The notes below the pieces were generated by a model. That model ran no database searches, had not been told where the DNA came from, and saw only the letters and a program-made list of their open reading frames with translations. A program made the translations under genes and the position numbers. A stretch of DNA of 30,298 nucleotides from Clostridiaceae bacterium (GTDB lineage: Bacteria > Bacillota > Clostridia > Oscillospirales > Acutalibacteraceae). The stretch covers positions 1 through 30,298 of the forward strand of contig CAJGCX010000009.1 in the NCBI GenBank assembly GCA_904501895.1, in the 5' to 3' direction. Shown here one piece after another: positions 15,671 to 23,360 of this stretch. The stretch's first letter is position 1. The number at the start of each line of letters is the position of its first letter.

Positions 15671-15699
15671 ATTATATCAACAGTAGTGCAAAATTACAA
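15671..15699 (-). promoter_or_regulatory. Sigma-A promoter of the YgjP-type / nuclease operon
   Basis: On the minus strand TTGTAA (15694-15699), a 17-base spacer and TATAAT (15671-15676). It overlaps face-to-face with the plus-strand promoter at 15686-15714, so the two may compete. Confidence 0.7.
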
Positions 15700-15714
15700 T
15701 TATTATGTTAAAAT
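15686..15714 (+). promoter_or_regulatory. Probable extended -10 promoter for the half-TauE / alpha-galactosidase genes
   Basis: TAAAAT (15709-15714) preceded by TGT, with a weak -35 (GTGCAA, 15686-15691) at 17 bases. No separate promoter fits in the 35-base gap before the alpha-galactosidase, so it may be cotranscribed. Confidence 0.45.
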
Positions 15715-15741
15715 GAATAAAAAGGCAAAAGGGACATTAAA

Positions 15742-16035
15742 ATGCAATACATAATTTACCTTTTACTTGCCTTATCTGCCACAACTGTAGGCTCACTTAT
15801 AATAATTCTCTTTGCACAGATTTCAAAGCTTACAACTGTTGCAATTACAACGGGATTTGGGGGCTTTGACCTTTCAATCGCACCTATTATGATTGTCGGT
15901 GCAATTCTCGGTGGATTTATAGGTGCACATCTTAACAAAAAGTGCAAAGAAGAAACTGTTGAAAAGGCGTTTAATGGTGTACAGCTTCTCGTTTTGGGAA
16001 TCACCATATTCAACATTATTAAAAACATTATATAA
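15742..16035 (+). CDS. Small membrane protein resembling the C-terminal half of TauE/SafE (TSUP) exporters
   Basis: 97 residues. It has three membrane segments (about 3-25, 40-62 and 77-95). The middle IVGAILGGFIGAHLNKKC followed by AFNGVQLLVLGITIF matches the repeat end of TSUP sulfite/organosulfonate exporters, where each half of about 120 residues ends in G-x-x-G-x-x-L then a long hydrophobic helix. Full-length members have two such halves in one chain. This one has only one, and the short upstream space shows no leftover first half. It may act as an oligomer, or be a remnant that still has a start, AAAGGG and an intact frame. It precedes the alpha-galactosidase by 35 bases. Confidence 0.6.
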   Translation: MQYIIYLLLALSATTVGSLIIILFAQISKLTTVAITTGFGGFDLSIAPIMIVGAILGGFIGAHLNKKCKEETVEKAFNGVQLLVLGITIFNIIKNII

Positions 16036-16070
16036 AACATATACTTTATCTGTATCCGGGAGGTTAAATT

Positions 16071-18161
16071 ATGGCAATTCATATTCTTAAGGACAACATT
16101 TTTGTACTTGAAACAAAAAACACTCATTATGTGCTTGGTGTTGACAAATACGGCTACAACAGACACATTCATTGGGGTAAGAAATGCAACATAAACGATT
16201 ATGAAGCAAAGGACATCTGGGATGAAAATTCAAATCATACCCGTCTTGATATGGCAAAGCAGGAATTCACAGTTTTCGGTGGCACAATGTACCGTGAAAG
16301 TGATTTGAAGGTGCAATTCCCTGACAAGTGCCGTGAAATCGACCTTGAATTTGTTGGTGCTGAAGCGGAAGAAAATCTTCTCACATTCACATTAAAGGAC
16401 AAGCACTATCCTTTGCAAATTGCCCTCAAATACAAGATTCAGGACAACGACGATATTATCACCCGTTGGGCTGAAATCACAAACACAGGTGACGAGGACA
16501 TTACAGTTGACAGAATGTTTTCAGCAGAATTGACACTTCCGTCAACTAACCCATACACATTCAAAAACACAAACGGTAGCTGGGGTGGAGAATATGTTGA
16601 AACAGAGTCAACTCTCGAAGGTGGAGCACTTGTTTTCGACAGTAAACGTGGCACTTCAGGACACAATCAGTCACCATATTTCATAGCATACCAGAATGCT
16701 GACGAAAATCAGGGTGATGTTTACTTTGGTACGCTTGCATACAGTGGTAATTTCAAGGTCCTTTGCACCCGTGACCTTTTCTATACAACAAGAGTAAGCC
16801 TTGGTCTTAATGACCACGATTTCAGGTATATTTTAAAGGCAAATGAAACGTTTGTGACACCTGTGGTTTACTGTGGCTATTCAATGAATGGCTTTGGTGA
16901 AATGAGCCGACAGATGAATCGTTTTGCTATCAACAATGTTCTTCCAAAGCAGTTTAATGACAAGCTTCTTCCTGTTTTATATAACTCATGGGAAGCAACT
17001 GAATTTGATGTAAACTGTAAGCATCAGACAGCACTTGCAAAGTTAGCTTCAAAAATGGGTGTTGAGCTTTTTGTTATGGACGACGGTTGGTTTGGAGCAA
17101 GAAATCACGACAGAGCAGGTCTTGGTGACTGGTTCGTAAATAAAAAGAAGTTCCCTAAGGGAATTGATGAGCTTATTAACAATGTAAACAAGCTCGGAAT
17201 GGATTTCGGTCTTTGGTTTGAGCCTGAAATGGTGAATCCTGACTCCGATTTATTCCGTGCACACCCTGAATGGGCATATCATTACGACACAAGAGAGGCA
17301 CACACACTCCGTCATCAGTTAGTTCTCAATATGACACGTGAGGATGTTCAGGAATACATTTTCAACCGTATGGACGAAATGCTTACAAATCACAACATCA
17401 AGTATATCAAATGGGATATGAACAGACCTCTTTCCGAAACAGGTGCAGAAAATCTTGACTGCCCTCAGGAATTATGGCACAGACATAATCAGGCTGTTTA
17501 TAGTATTGTTGACAAACTCAAGGAAAAGCATCCTGATGTTGCAATCGAAAGCTGTTCATCAGGTGGTGGTCGAAGTGATTTAGGTGCAATGCTCCATTTT
17601 GACCAGGTATGGACATCTGACAACACCGACTCAATTGACAGAATGACAATGCAGAAGTGGTTTACATATCTTAAGCCTACAAAGGCTATGCGTGCTTGGG
17701 TTACAGACATTAACTGGTACAACTCACCAATGAGTCTTGATTTCCGTTTCAATGTTGCTATGCAGGGCTCTTTAGGTGTAGGTGGCAACCTTACAAAATA
17801 CAGTAAGGAAGACCTTGAAATCGGCAAAAAGAATGTTACTCTTTATAAGGAAATCCGTCATCTTGTGCAATTCGGTGACCTTTACAGAATCCTTGATGCA
17901 AAGAAGGATGAAATCCTCTTTAACCTCTATGTAAGTGAGGATAAAAATGAGGCTGTTGCATTCCTTACATCTGCACACACAGGCTTTATGAAAAAGGAAA
18001 TTCCACTTAAATTTATGGGTCTTGATGACGAGAAGGTTTACACATTTAACCTTAACGGTCGCGATTGGAAAAAGAGTGGCGCATACCTTAAGAATGTTGG
18101 TATTCCAACAACAGTACGCGGAATGGGATATAATAAGATTATTAAAATTAAAGCGGTATAA
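16071..18161 (+). CDS. Alpha-galactosidase, glycoside hydrolase family 36
   Basis: 696 residues, within the usual 690-750. It hydrolyses terminal alpha-1,6-galactose from raffinose-type sugars and galactomannan fragments. The N-terminal beta-sandwich (about 1-290) precedes a TIM barrel with MDDGWFGARNHDRAGLGDW at 336-354, LWFEPEMVNPDSDL near 381-394, YIKWDMNRP at 445-453 (nucleophile Asp449), ESCSSGGGRSDLG at 493-505, and WTSDNTDSIDR at 514-524 (acid/base Asp517). All catalytic residues are present. There is no signal peptide, so it is cytoplasmic and would act on imported oligosaccharides. The start is set by GGGAGG seven bases upstream. A bidirectional terminator follows. Confidence 0.96.
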   Translation: MAIHILKDNIFVLETKNTHYVLGVDKYGYNRHIHWGKKCNINDYEAKDIWDENSNHTRLDMAKQEFTVFGGTMYRESDLKVQFPDKCREIDLEFVGAEAEENLLTFTLKDKHYPLQIALKYKIQDNDDIITRWAEITNTGDEDITVDRMFSAELTLPSTNPYTFKNTNGSWGGEYVETESTLEGGALVFDSKRGTSGHNQSPYFIAYQNADENQGDVYFGTLAYSGNFKVLCTRDLFYTTRVSLGLNDHDFRYILKANETFVTPVVYCGYSMNGFGEMSRQMNRFAINNVLPKQFNDKLLPVLYNSWEATEFDVNCKHQTALAKLASKMGVELFVMDDGWFGARNHDRAGLGDWFVNKKKFPKGIDELINNVNKLGMDFGLWFEPEMVNPDSDLFRAHPEWAYHYDTREAHTLRHQLVLNMTREDVQEYIFNRMDEMLTNHNIKYIKWDMNRPLSETGAENLDCPQELWHRHNQAVYSIVDKLKEKHPDVAIESCSSGGGRSDLGAMLHFDQVWTSDNTDSIDRMTMQKWFTYLKPTKAMRAWVTDINWYNSPMSLDFRFNVAMQGSLGVGGNLTKYSKEDLEIGKKNVTLYKEIRHLVQFGDLYRILDAKKDEILFNLYVSEDKNEAVAFLTSAHTGFMKKEIPLKFMGLDDEKVYTFNLNGRDWKKSGAYLKNVGIPTTVRGMGYNKIIKIKAV

Positions 18162-18179
18162 ATTATAATTTAACACCAA

Positions 18180-18220
18180 CAAAAATGGCAGGAGCGAAAA
18201 CTCCTGCCATCATCTTTTTT
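18180..18220. terminator. Bidirectional terminator between alpha-galactosidase and the GH28 gene
   Basis: A perfect 10-bp stem ATGGCAGGAG (18185-18194) / CTCCTGCCAT (18201-18210) with loop CGAAAA. It is followed by CATCTTTTTT on the plus strand and by TTTTTGTTGG on the minus strand, serving both convergent genes. Confidence 0.93.
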
Positions 18221-18231
18221 ACTATAGTTAT

Positions 18232-19563
18232 TTACTGTGCATCTGTGCCTGAAAATCTGATTAATTCAAGGTTCGGTGCATTTTCTGCGTCGATTGCCTT
18301 GTTGTAATCATCACAAAGGTTGCCCCAATTAACTGATGATTTTTCGATAAGCACATTCTTTGCATTTCTTATGAAGAAACCGCTGTTTTTATACTTTTCA
18401 ACACCATACTGTAAGCAAGGTCTGAGGTCATAAAGACCACAATCCCACTTTGATGTCTTTGTCATTGTAACACTCACATTTTCAAATGTTACGTCCTCAA
18501 TCATATTTTCCTCTGTGCCGTGAATAAGCACACCGTTTTCACCCTTACAAGTGATATTACGGAAACGGATATTCTTGATTTTACCTGATTTTGTATTTTC
18601 GTCACGATTAAAGGTTGTGATTACAATAGGCTCTGCTGTGCCCCACCAATCAGGACAGAAACGACGAGTTTCCACAATGCAGTTTGAATATGTAACATTT
18701 TCAACATTACCACCGTCACGAATCTGAATTGAAAGACCACGATTGCTTCGTGAAATTATGCAGTTGTCAACAATCACATTGCGGAAATCCCCAACACCCT
18801 CTGTGCCGATTTTAATTGCAGCTGATGTTGAAATAAGAGTACAATTTGCAATGATGATATTTTCACAAGGGCCATATTCAGCATTACCCTTTGATGTTTT
18901 AAGGCAGATACAGTCATCAGCACATTCAACGTGACAGCCTAAAATTCTTACATTTGTACAATGGTCAGGGTCAATACCATCAGAGTTTGCAACGTCCAAA
19001 TCATTGAGAATTCTGATTTGAGAAATAAGCACATCATCACAGCCTGCAGGATGAAGAGTCCAAAATGGAGCATCGACGATTGTGACATCCTTGAATGTAA
19101 TGTTGTTACTCTTTTCAACGTAAATAACTGTTGGTCGTGGATAGAAATTACCTGTTACATAATACTTATCCTTACGCTCAACAAAAGCGTGACCGTTAGC
19201 GTCAATTGTACCCTCACCTGAAATTGTGCAACCGTCAGCCTCATAACCATAAATGAATACGAAAGATGGTTTTCCTGTTACAGGGTTGCCGATAAGCGCT
19301 GTTTTAGGGTCGTTAATCATATTGCAAGGACGAATATAACCGTCAATATTGTCAGTTGCCTTAAGACGAGAGCCCTTCTGTAAATGGAGTTCAACATTTT
19401 TCTTCATACGGATTGAATCAGAAAAATATGTTTTACCACTTGTAAGCACAACTGTACCGCCACCATTTTCCTCTGCCTTATCAATAGCAGACTGAATAGC
19501 AACACAGTCATTGTTTACACCATTACCAAGTGCACCAAAATCTTCAGGATAAAAATAAAGCAT
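18232..19563 (-). CDS. Glycoside hydrolase family 28-type (polygalacturonase-like) protein
   Basis: 443 residues from the ATG at 19563 (GGAGG upstream); a longer open frame would start inside the tRNA gene. It opens DFGALGNGVNNDCVAIQSAI, the start of pectate-lyase-like parallel beta-helix enzymes. It carries NSDGIDPDHC at 193-202 and ADDCICLKT at 215-223, giving the three catalytic aspartates Asp195, Asp216 and Asp217 of GH28. The usual GHG motif after these is replaced by the IKIGTEGVGDF region (250-260), and RIK appears as SIQIRDGG (278-285). It may therefore be a distant exo-acting member with altered specificity. With no signal peptide it is cytoplasmic, consistent with trimming imported oligogalacturonides for UxaC. 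It follows a tRNA gene by 24 bases. Confidence 0.88.
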   Translation of the reverse strand: MLYFYPEDFGALGNGVNNDCVAIQSAIDKAEENGGGTVVLTSGKTYFSDSIRMKKNVELHLQKGSRLKATDNIDGYIRPCNMINDPKTALIGNPVTGKPSFVFIYGYEADGCTISGEGTIDANGHAFVERKDKYYVTGNFYPRPTVIYVEKSNNITFKDVTIVDAPFWTLHPAGCDDVLISQIRILNDLDVANSDGIDPDHCTNVRILGCHVECADDCICLKTSKGNAEYGPCENIIIANCTLISTSAAIKIGTEGVGDFRNVIVDNCIISRSNRGLSIQIRDGGNVENVTYSNCIVETRRFCPDWWGTAEPIVITTFNRDENTKSGKIKNIRFRNITCKGENGVLIHGTEENMIEDVTFENVSVTMTKTSKWDCGLYDLRPCLQYGVEKYKNSGFFIRNAKNVLIEKSSVNWGNLCDDYNKAIDAENAPNLELIRFSGTDAQ

Positions 19564-19586
19564 AATAAATCCTCCGTTTATACTTA

Positions 19587-19662
19587 TGGAGCTGGAAACG
19601 TGACTCGAACACGCGACCTGCTCATTACGAATGAGCTGCTCTACCAACTGAGCTATTCCAGC
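19587..19662 (-). tRNA. tRNA-Thr (anticodon CGU)
   Basis: 76 bases including an encoded CCA. Acceptor stem GCTGGAA / TTCCAGC is seven perfect pairs with discriminator T. The D arm is GCTC-AGTTGGTA-GAGC and the anticodon stem GCTCA / TGAGC. The loop TTCGTAA gives anticodon CGT, reading ACG (Thr). The T arm is GCGTG-TTCGAGT-CACGT with the standard loop. The GH28 start codon lies only 24 bases past its 3' end with no terminator between, so processing from a common transcript is possible. Confidence 0.96.
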
Positions 19663-19677
19663 ATTTATTGATTATTT

Positions 19678-19821
19678 GTTGCAGATGAGCTGCTCTTCCC
19701 TCAGAAATATAGTCGCACTGCTCAATCCTTCGCATTGCTCCTTATTTCTTCACCTCATTTTGCTCGTGCTACTCGTCCAAAGGACGGCACTCGCAACTTC
19801 GCCCAACTGCGCCACACCAGC
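19678..19821 (-). pseudogene. Disrupted tRNA-like sequence interrupted by a repeat insertion
   Basis: On the minus strand the block opens GCTGGTGTGGCGCAGTTGG (19803-19821), the acceptor 5' strand and D-stem start of a Thr-like tRNA. It then departs into about 105 bases with GC hairpins, including CGTCC-AAA-GGACG (19774-19786 on the plus strand). It resumes with AGAGCAGCTCATCTGCAA (19679-19696), like a D-stem end and anticodon arm. The T arm and acceptor 3' strand are missing. A strong promoter lies just upstream and an intact tRNA-Thr just downstream, so it probably was the first tRNA of a two-tRNA unit. It could also be a dispersed repeat that only resembles a tRNA. Confidence 0.5.
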
Positions 19822-19840
19822 ATATATTAAATTAAAAATA

Positions 19841-19869
19841 ATTATATTCCAACAATGAAATTTTTTCAA
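19841..19869 (-). promoter_or_regulatory. Sigma-A promoter for the tRNA-Thr / GH28 transcript
   Basis: On the minus strand TTGAAA (19864-19869), a 17-base spacer and a consensus TATAAT (19841-19846). It starts transcription about 14 bases before the tRNA-like fragment at 19821. No other promoter is obvious before the intact tRNA or the GH28 gene. Confidence 0.75.
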
Positions 19870-19877
19870 GTATTTTA

Positions 19878-19906
19878 ATGCAAAAGTGAGTAAAGTATGA
19901 TACAAT
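19878..19906 (+). promoter_or_regulatory. Probable promoter of the SDR gene
   Basis: ATGCAA (19878-19883), a 17-base spacer and TACAAT (19901-19906) preceded by TGA. It is back-to-back with the minus-strand tRNA promoter; the leader is about 23 bases. Confidence 0.5.
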
Positions 19907-19935
19907 GATAAAAGCAATCCGAAAGGAATGATAAT

Positions 19936-20661
19936 ATGAAAAACGTTGCACTCGTTACAGGTGGAGCAAAGGGAATCGGCTCTGCTATAGTTAAAAGACT
20001 TATAAATGACGGTTATAAGGTTGCATTCACTTACAATAATTCAGAGGAAAAAGCACAGGAATTATGTGCTGAAATGGGTGTTGAATGTAAGGCATATAAG
20101 CTTGACATCACTGACAGTGGCGCTGTAAAAAATGTTATCAGCGACATTGAAAATACATTTGGTGAAATCGCAGTGCTTGTAAATAATGCAGGTATTGCTG
20201 AACAAGCACTTTTTACTGACATTACTGACGAAATGTGGCACAGAATGATTGAAGCAAATCTTTCAGGTGCATTCTATTGCAGTCGTGCTGTGCTTAAATA
20301 TATGATTAACAGAAAATCAGGAAAAATCATCAACATTTCATCTATCTGGGGTGAAACAGGTGGCTCTTGCGAGGTGCATTACTCTGCATCAAAGTCAGGA
20401 CTTATCGGTATGACAAAGGCCCTTGCAAAAGAAGTAGGACTTTCAGGAATCACCGTTAACTCCGTTTCTCCAGGTGTGATTTTAACGGATATGACAAGCC
20501 ATTTTGACGAGAAAACAATGAATGCCCTTAAGGAAGAAACACCGCTTTACAGAATCGGTACACCTGAAGATGTTGCAGGTGCTGTGTCATTTTTAGCATC
20601 AAAGGACGCTGACTTTATCACAGGGCAGAACATTTCCGTAAATGGCGGAATGAACATATAA
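19936..20661 (+). CDS. Short-chain dehydrogenase/reductase, FabG-like
   Basis: 241 residues, the classical SDR size. The full cofactor and catalytic set is present: TGGAKGIG (8-15) for NAD(P), a conserved Asp in KLDITD (residue 57), NNAG (83-86), Ser136 in NISSIWG, Tyr149 and Lys153 in YSASK, and SPGVILTDM after the active site. It ends NGGMNI. It most resembles 3-oxoacyl-ACP reductase (FabG), but no other fatty-acid genes are nearby, and SDRs of this type also reduce sugar acids or alcohols. It lies between pectin and hexuronate genes (GH28, uxaC), so a keto-sugar substrate is possible. AAAGGAAT precedes the ATG. It is a single-gene unit with its own terminator. Confidence 0.9.
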   Translation: MKNVALVTGGAKGIGSAIVKRLINDGYKVAFTYNNSEEKAQELCAEMGVECKAYKLDITDSGAVKNVISDIENTFGEIAVLVNNAGIAEQALFTDITDEMWHRMIEANLSGAFYCSRAVLKYMINRKSGKIINISSIWGETGGSCEVHYSASKSGLIGMTKALAKEVGLSGITVNSVSPGVILTDMTSHFDEKTMNALKEETPLYRIGTPEDVAGAVSFLASKDADFITGQNISVNGGMNI

Positions 20662-20693
20662 TGCAAAATACAAGGTGCAAAGCGCAAAATAAT

Positions 20694-20728
20694 ACTCCCT
20701 ACATTAATTTGTAGGGAGTTCATTTTAT
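20694..20728. terminator. Terminator between the SDR gene and uxaC
   Basis: A perfect 10-bp stem ACTCCCTACA (20694-20703) / TGTAGGGAGT (20710-20719) with a six-base loop, followed by TCATTTTAT. On the minus strand it is followed by ATTATTTTG, so it can end uxaC too. Confidence 0.85.
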
Positions 20729-22125
20729 ATTCCAAAATAATTTTTTGAGTTGTTGAATGAAATATCCTCAACTACCTTTGATAGGAATTCTGTATCATTT
20801 GGATACTTGCCTTCTTCCACCAAGTCACCGATGATTTCACAGAGGATTCTTCTGAAATATTCGTGACGAGGATATGAAAGGAAGCTTCGTGAGTCAGTAA
20901 CCATACCAACAAATTTACCGAGCACACCAAGATTTGCAAGTGTTTTCATCTGTTCTCTCATTCCGTCGTAGTTGTCGTTAAACCACCAAGCAGAACCGAA
21001 CTGAATCTTTGACTGTGCTTCGCTACTTTGGAAGTTACCAAGCATTGTACCAAGAACATAATTATCCTTTGGATTAAGTGTAAAGAGAATTGTCTTTGGC
21101 AATTTGCCCTTAACATCGAGTGAGTCAAGGTAACGGGACAGACCGTAAGCCAACTGATGGTCGTGAACAGAGTCAAAGCCTGTATCAGCACCGATTGACT
21201 TGAACATTCTTGCATTGTTATTTCTCATTGCACCGAAATGAAGCTCCATTGCCCAACCGAGCTCTGCATATTTTTCACCGAAGAACTGTAAGAGTGCTGT
21301 TCTGTACTGGTCAAGCTCCTTCTGTGTAAAATCTCCACCTGCAAGCGCCTTTGTAAAGATTGCTTCTAATTCTTCTTCAGTTGCAAGCTCAAAAGGACAG
21401 TATTCAAGAGCGTGGTCAGATGCACGACATCCCATTTCATCGAAAAATGCAATTCTCTTCTCAAGTGCTGTGAGTAAATCTGCAAATGAGTTGATTTCCA
21501 TTTCAGCAGCCTTTTCCATAGCAACAATCCACTCTCTGAATGCAGGAGTGTCAATAAGGAATGACTTGTCAGGACGGAAAGCAGGAATAACCTTGCATTT
21601 AAAAGACTTGTCCTCTGCTAATAATTTGTGATATTCAAGAGTGTCAGCAGCATCATCAGTTGTGCATACACAAGCAACATTTGACTTTTCAATAAGTGAA
21701 CGAGGAGTAAAGCCACCTGCACTAATCTGCTCATTACATTTTTCCCAAATCATATCTGCAGTTTTTGGGCTTAATGGCTCATAGATGCCGAAATATCTCT
21801 GCAATTCAAGATGTGTCCAATGGTAAAGAGGATTACCGATACAGTAAGGAAGGCTTTCTGCCCATTTCATAAACTTTTCATAGTCAGAAGCGTCACCTGT
21901 AATATATTTTTCATCCACACCACAGCCACGCATTGCTCTCCACTTATAGTGGTCACCACCGAGCCATACCTTTGTGATATTTTCAAATGGCTTATCCTCA
22001 TAAATCTCCTTTGGAGAAAGATGACAATGCCAGTCAAAAATTGGTGTATCCTTTGCACCATTTTCAAAAATTACTTTCGCAGTTTCAGTTGAAAGTAAAA
22101 AATCCTGAGCCATAAACGCTTTCAT
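20725..22125 (-). CDS. uxaC: Glucuronate/galacturonate isomerase (uronate isomerase)
   Basis: 466 residues, the standard length. The enzyme (EC 5.3.1.12) converts glucuronate to fructuronate and galacturonate to tagaturonate. It belongs to the amidohydrolase superfamily: FDWHCHLSP holds the metal-binding His33 and His35, and PAFRPD, GCRASDHALEY and the later histidine (MELHFGAMRNNN) follow in family order. AAAGGTGA lies before the start. It stands alone between two terminators with its own promoter. It feeds the products used by the uxuA operon at the window start; the genes for the tagaturonate/altronate branch are not seen here. Confidence 0.97.
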   Translation of the reverse strand: MKAFMAQDFLLSTETAKVIFENGAKDTPIFDWHCHLSPKEIYEDKPFENITKVWLGGDHYKWRAMRGCGVDEKYITGDASDYEKFMKWAESLPYCIGNPLYHWTHLELQRYFGIYEPLSPKTADMIWEKCNEQISAGGFTPRSLIEKSNVACVCTTDDAADTLEYHKLLAEDKSFKCKVIPAFRPDKSFLIDTPAFREWIVAMEKAAEMEINSFADLLTALEKRIAFFDEMGCRASDHALEYCPFELATEEELEAIFTKALAGGDFTQKELDQYRTALLQFFGEKYAELGWAMELHFGAMRNNNARMFKSIGADTGFDSVHDHQLAYGLSRYLDSLDVKGKLPKTILFTLNPKDNYVLGTMLGNFQSSEAQSKIQFGSAWWFNDNYDGMREQMKTLANLGVLGKFVGMVTDSRSFLSYPRHEYFRRILCEIIGDLVEEGKYPNDTEFLSKVVEDISFNNSKNYFGI

Positions 22126-22155
22126 AAAATCACCTTTAATATTAAGATTAAATTC

Positions 22156-22184
22156 ATTGTACCACAGAAAATGAAAAAATAACA
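22156..22184 (-). promoter_or_regulatory. Probable extended -10 promoter of uxaC
   Basis: On the minus strand TACAAT (22156-22161) preceded by TGG. The -35 (TGTTAT, 22179-22184) at 17 bases is poor. The leader is about 23 bases. Confidence 0.45.
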
Positions 22185-22194
22185 GTATTTTTTA

Positions 22195-22223
22195 TTGTTT
22201 TAATTGTACTGTTATGATAAAAT
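22195..22223 (+). promoter_or_regulatory. Sigma-A promoter of dusB
   Basis: TTGTTT (22195-22200), a 17-base spacer and TAAAAT (22218-22223) preceded by TGA (extended -10). It is divergent from the uxaC promoter. Confidence 0.65.
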
Positions 22224-22253
22224 TACTCTATCATATTTTTTCGAGGTATTATT

Positions 22254-23219
22254 TTGAAAATAGGTAATGTTGAATTTAACGGAAAAGCAGTTTTAGCACC
22301 TATGGCAGGTGTTGCTGACCGTGCTTTTCGTGAATTGTGTGTAAGCTATGGTGCTGCTTACGTTGTCAGCGAAATGATAAGCTCAAAAGGTGTTTCAATG
22401 GGTGACAGAAAGTCAAAGGACTTAATGTTTTTATCCCAAGAGGAACGCCCTGCTGCTGTGCAGATTTTTGGAAATGACCCAAATATTATGGCAGAGAGCA
22501 TTGAAGCTGTTATGAAGGTAAATCCACAAATTATTGATATAAATATGGGTTGTCCTGCACCTAAAATCATCGGCAACGGTGCCGGTGCTTGTCTTTCAAA
22601 AAATCCACAGCTTGCAGAAGAGATTGTAAGGGCTGTTGTCAAGGCTTCTCCTGTGCCTGTAACTGTTAAAATCCGTACAGGTTGGGATGAAAGCTCAATA
22701 AACGCAGTTGAAATGGCACAAAGGGCAGAAAATGCAGGTGCTGCTGCAATCACCATTCACGGACGAACAAAAAAGCAGATGTACGCTCCTCCTGTTGACA
22801 GAAATATTATTGCAGAGGTCAAAAAGGCTGTTTCTATTCCCGTAATCGGCAATGGTGACATTGTTGACGGAATTTCTGCTGCAAGTATGATTGAAGAAAC
22901 AAACTGTGACCTTATTATGGTTGGTCGTGGTGCTTTAGGCTGTCCTTGGGTATTCTCACAAATCAATGCATACCTTGACCACGAAAGAATTATCCCTGAC
23001 CCTCCTGTAACTGAAAAAATGAGAGTTATGATAAATCATATTAAGAAAATATGTGAATACAAGGGCGATTTTATTGGTATGCGTGAAGCTCGAAAGCACG
23101 CAGGCTGGTACACAAAGGGTCTTCATGGTGGTGCAAGATACCGTCAGGAATTGTGCAGTATCGAATCAATAGAGCAATTACAAGAAATCGCATACAGAAT
23201 TTGTGTGGAGAATCAGTAA
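22254..23219 (+). CDS. dusB: tRNA-dihydrouridine synthase
   Basis: 321 residues, normal for DusB. The flavoenzyme reduces uridines in the tRNA D loop. Visible are LAPMAGVADRAFRELC (FMN site) at 13-28, DINMGCPAPKI at 95-105 with catalytic Cys100, VTVKIRTGW and HGRTKKQMY further on, GNGDI for FMN phosphate, and VGRGALGCPW. The start is a TTG at 22254, since GAGGT lies eight bases upstream and no in-frame ATG is near. The gene is a single unit between its own promoter and terminator. The bacterial DusB-type assignment rests on overall likeness; the exact uridine modified is not readable. Confidence 0.95.
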   Translation: MKIGNVEFNGKAVLAPMAGVADRAFRELCVSYGAAYVVSEMISSKGVSMGDRKSKDLMFLSQEERPAAVQIFGNDPNIMAESIEAVMKVNPQIIDINMGCPAPKIIGNGAGACLSKNPQLAEEIVRAVVKASPVPVTVKIRTGWDESSINAVEMAQRAENAGAAAITIHGRTKKQMYAPPVDRNIIAEVKKAVSIPVIGNGDIVDGISAASMIEETNCDLIMVGRGALGCPWVFSQINAYLDHERIIPDPPVTEKMRVMINHIKKICEYKGDFIGMREARKHAGWYTKGLHGGARYRQELCSIESIEQLQEIAYRICVENQ

Positions 23220-23250
23220 GAATACAAAACATTTACACAGATATAAAAAC

Positions 23251-23286
23251 AAAGGAAGCTCACAAAAGTGAACTTCCTTTTTCTAT
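23251..23286 (+). terminator. Terminator of dusB
   Basis: Stem AAAGGAAG (23251-23258) / CTTCCTTT (23273-23280), extended past one mismatch by TCAC/GTGA, then TTCTATTT. Confidence 0.85.
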
Positions 23287-23360
23287 TTAAAACAAATTTA
23301 TTTTTTCTCACACTGTTTATAATAATTATTTATTTTATTATTTATATTCTTATTTATAGA

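Noticed and set aside
19564..19647. Longer N terminus for the GH28 gene reaching into the tRNA
   Set aside because: The extra residues are translated tRNA; GGAGG and a family-like N terminus (DFGALGNG) support the ATG at 19563.
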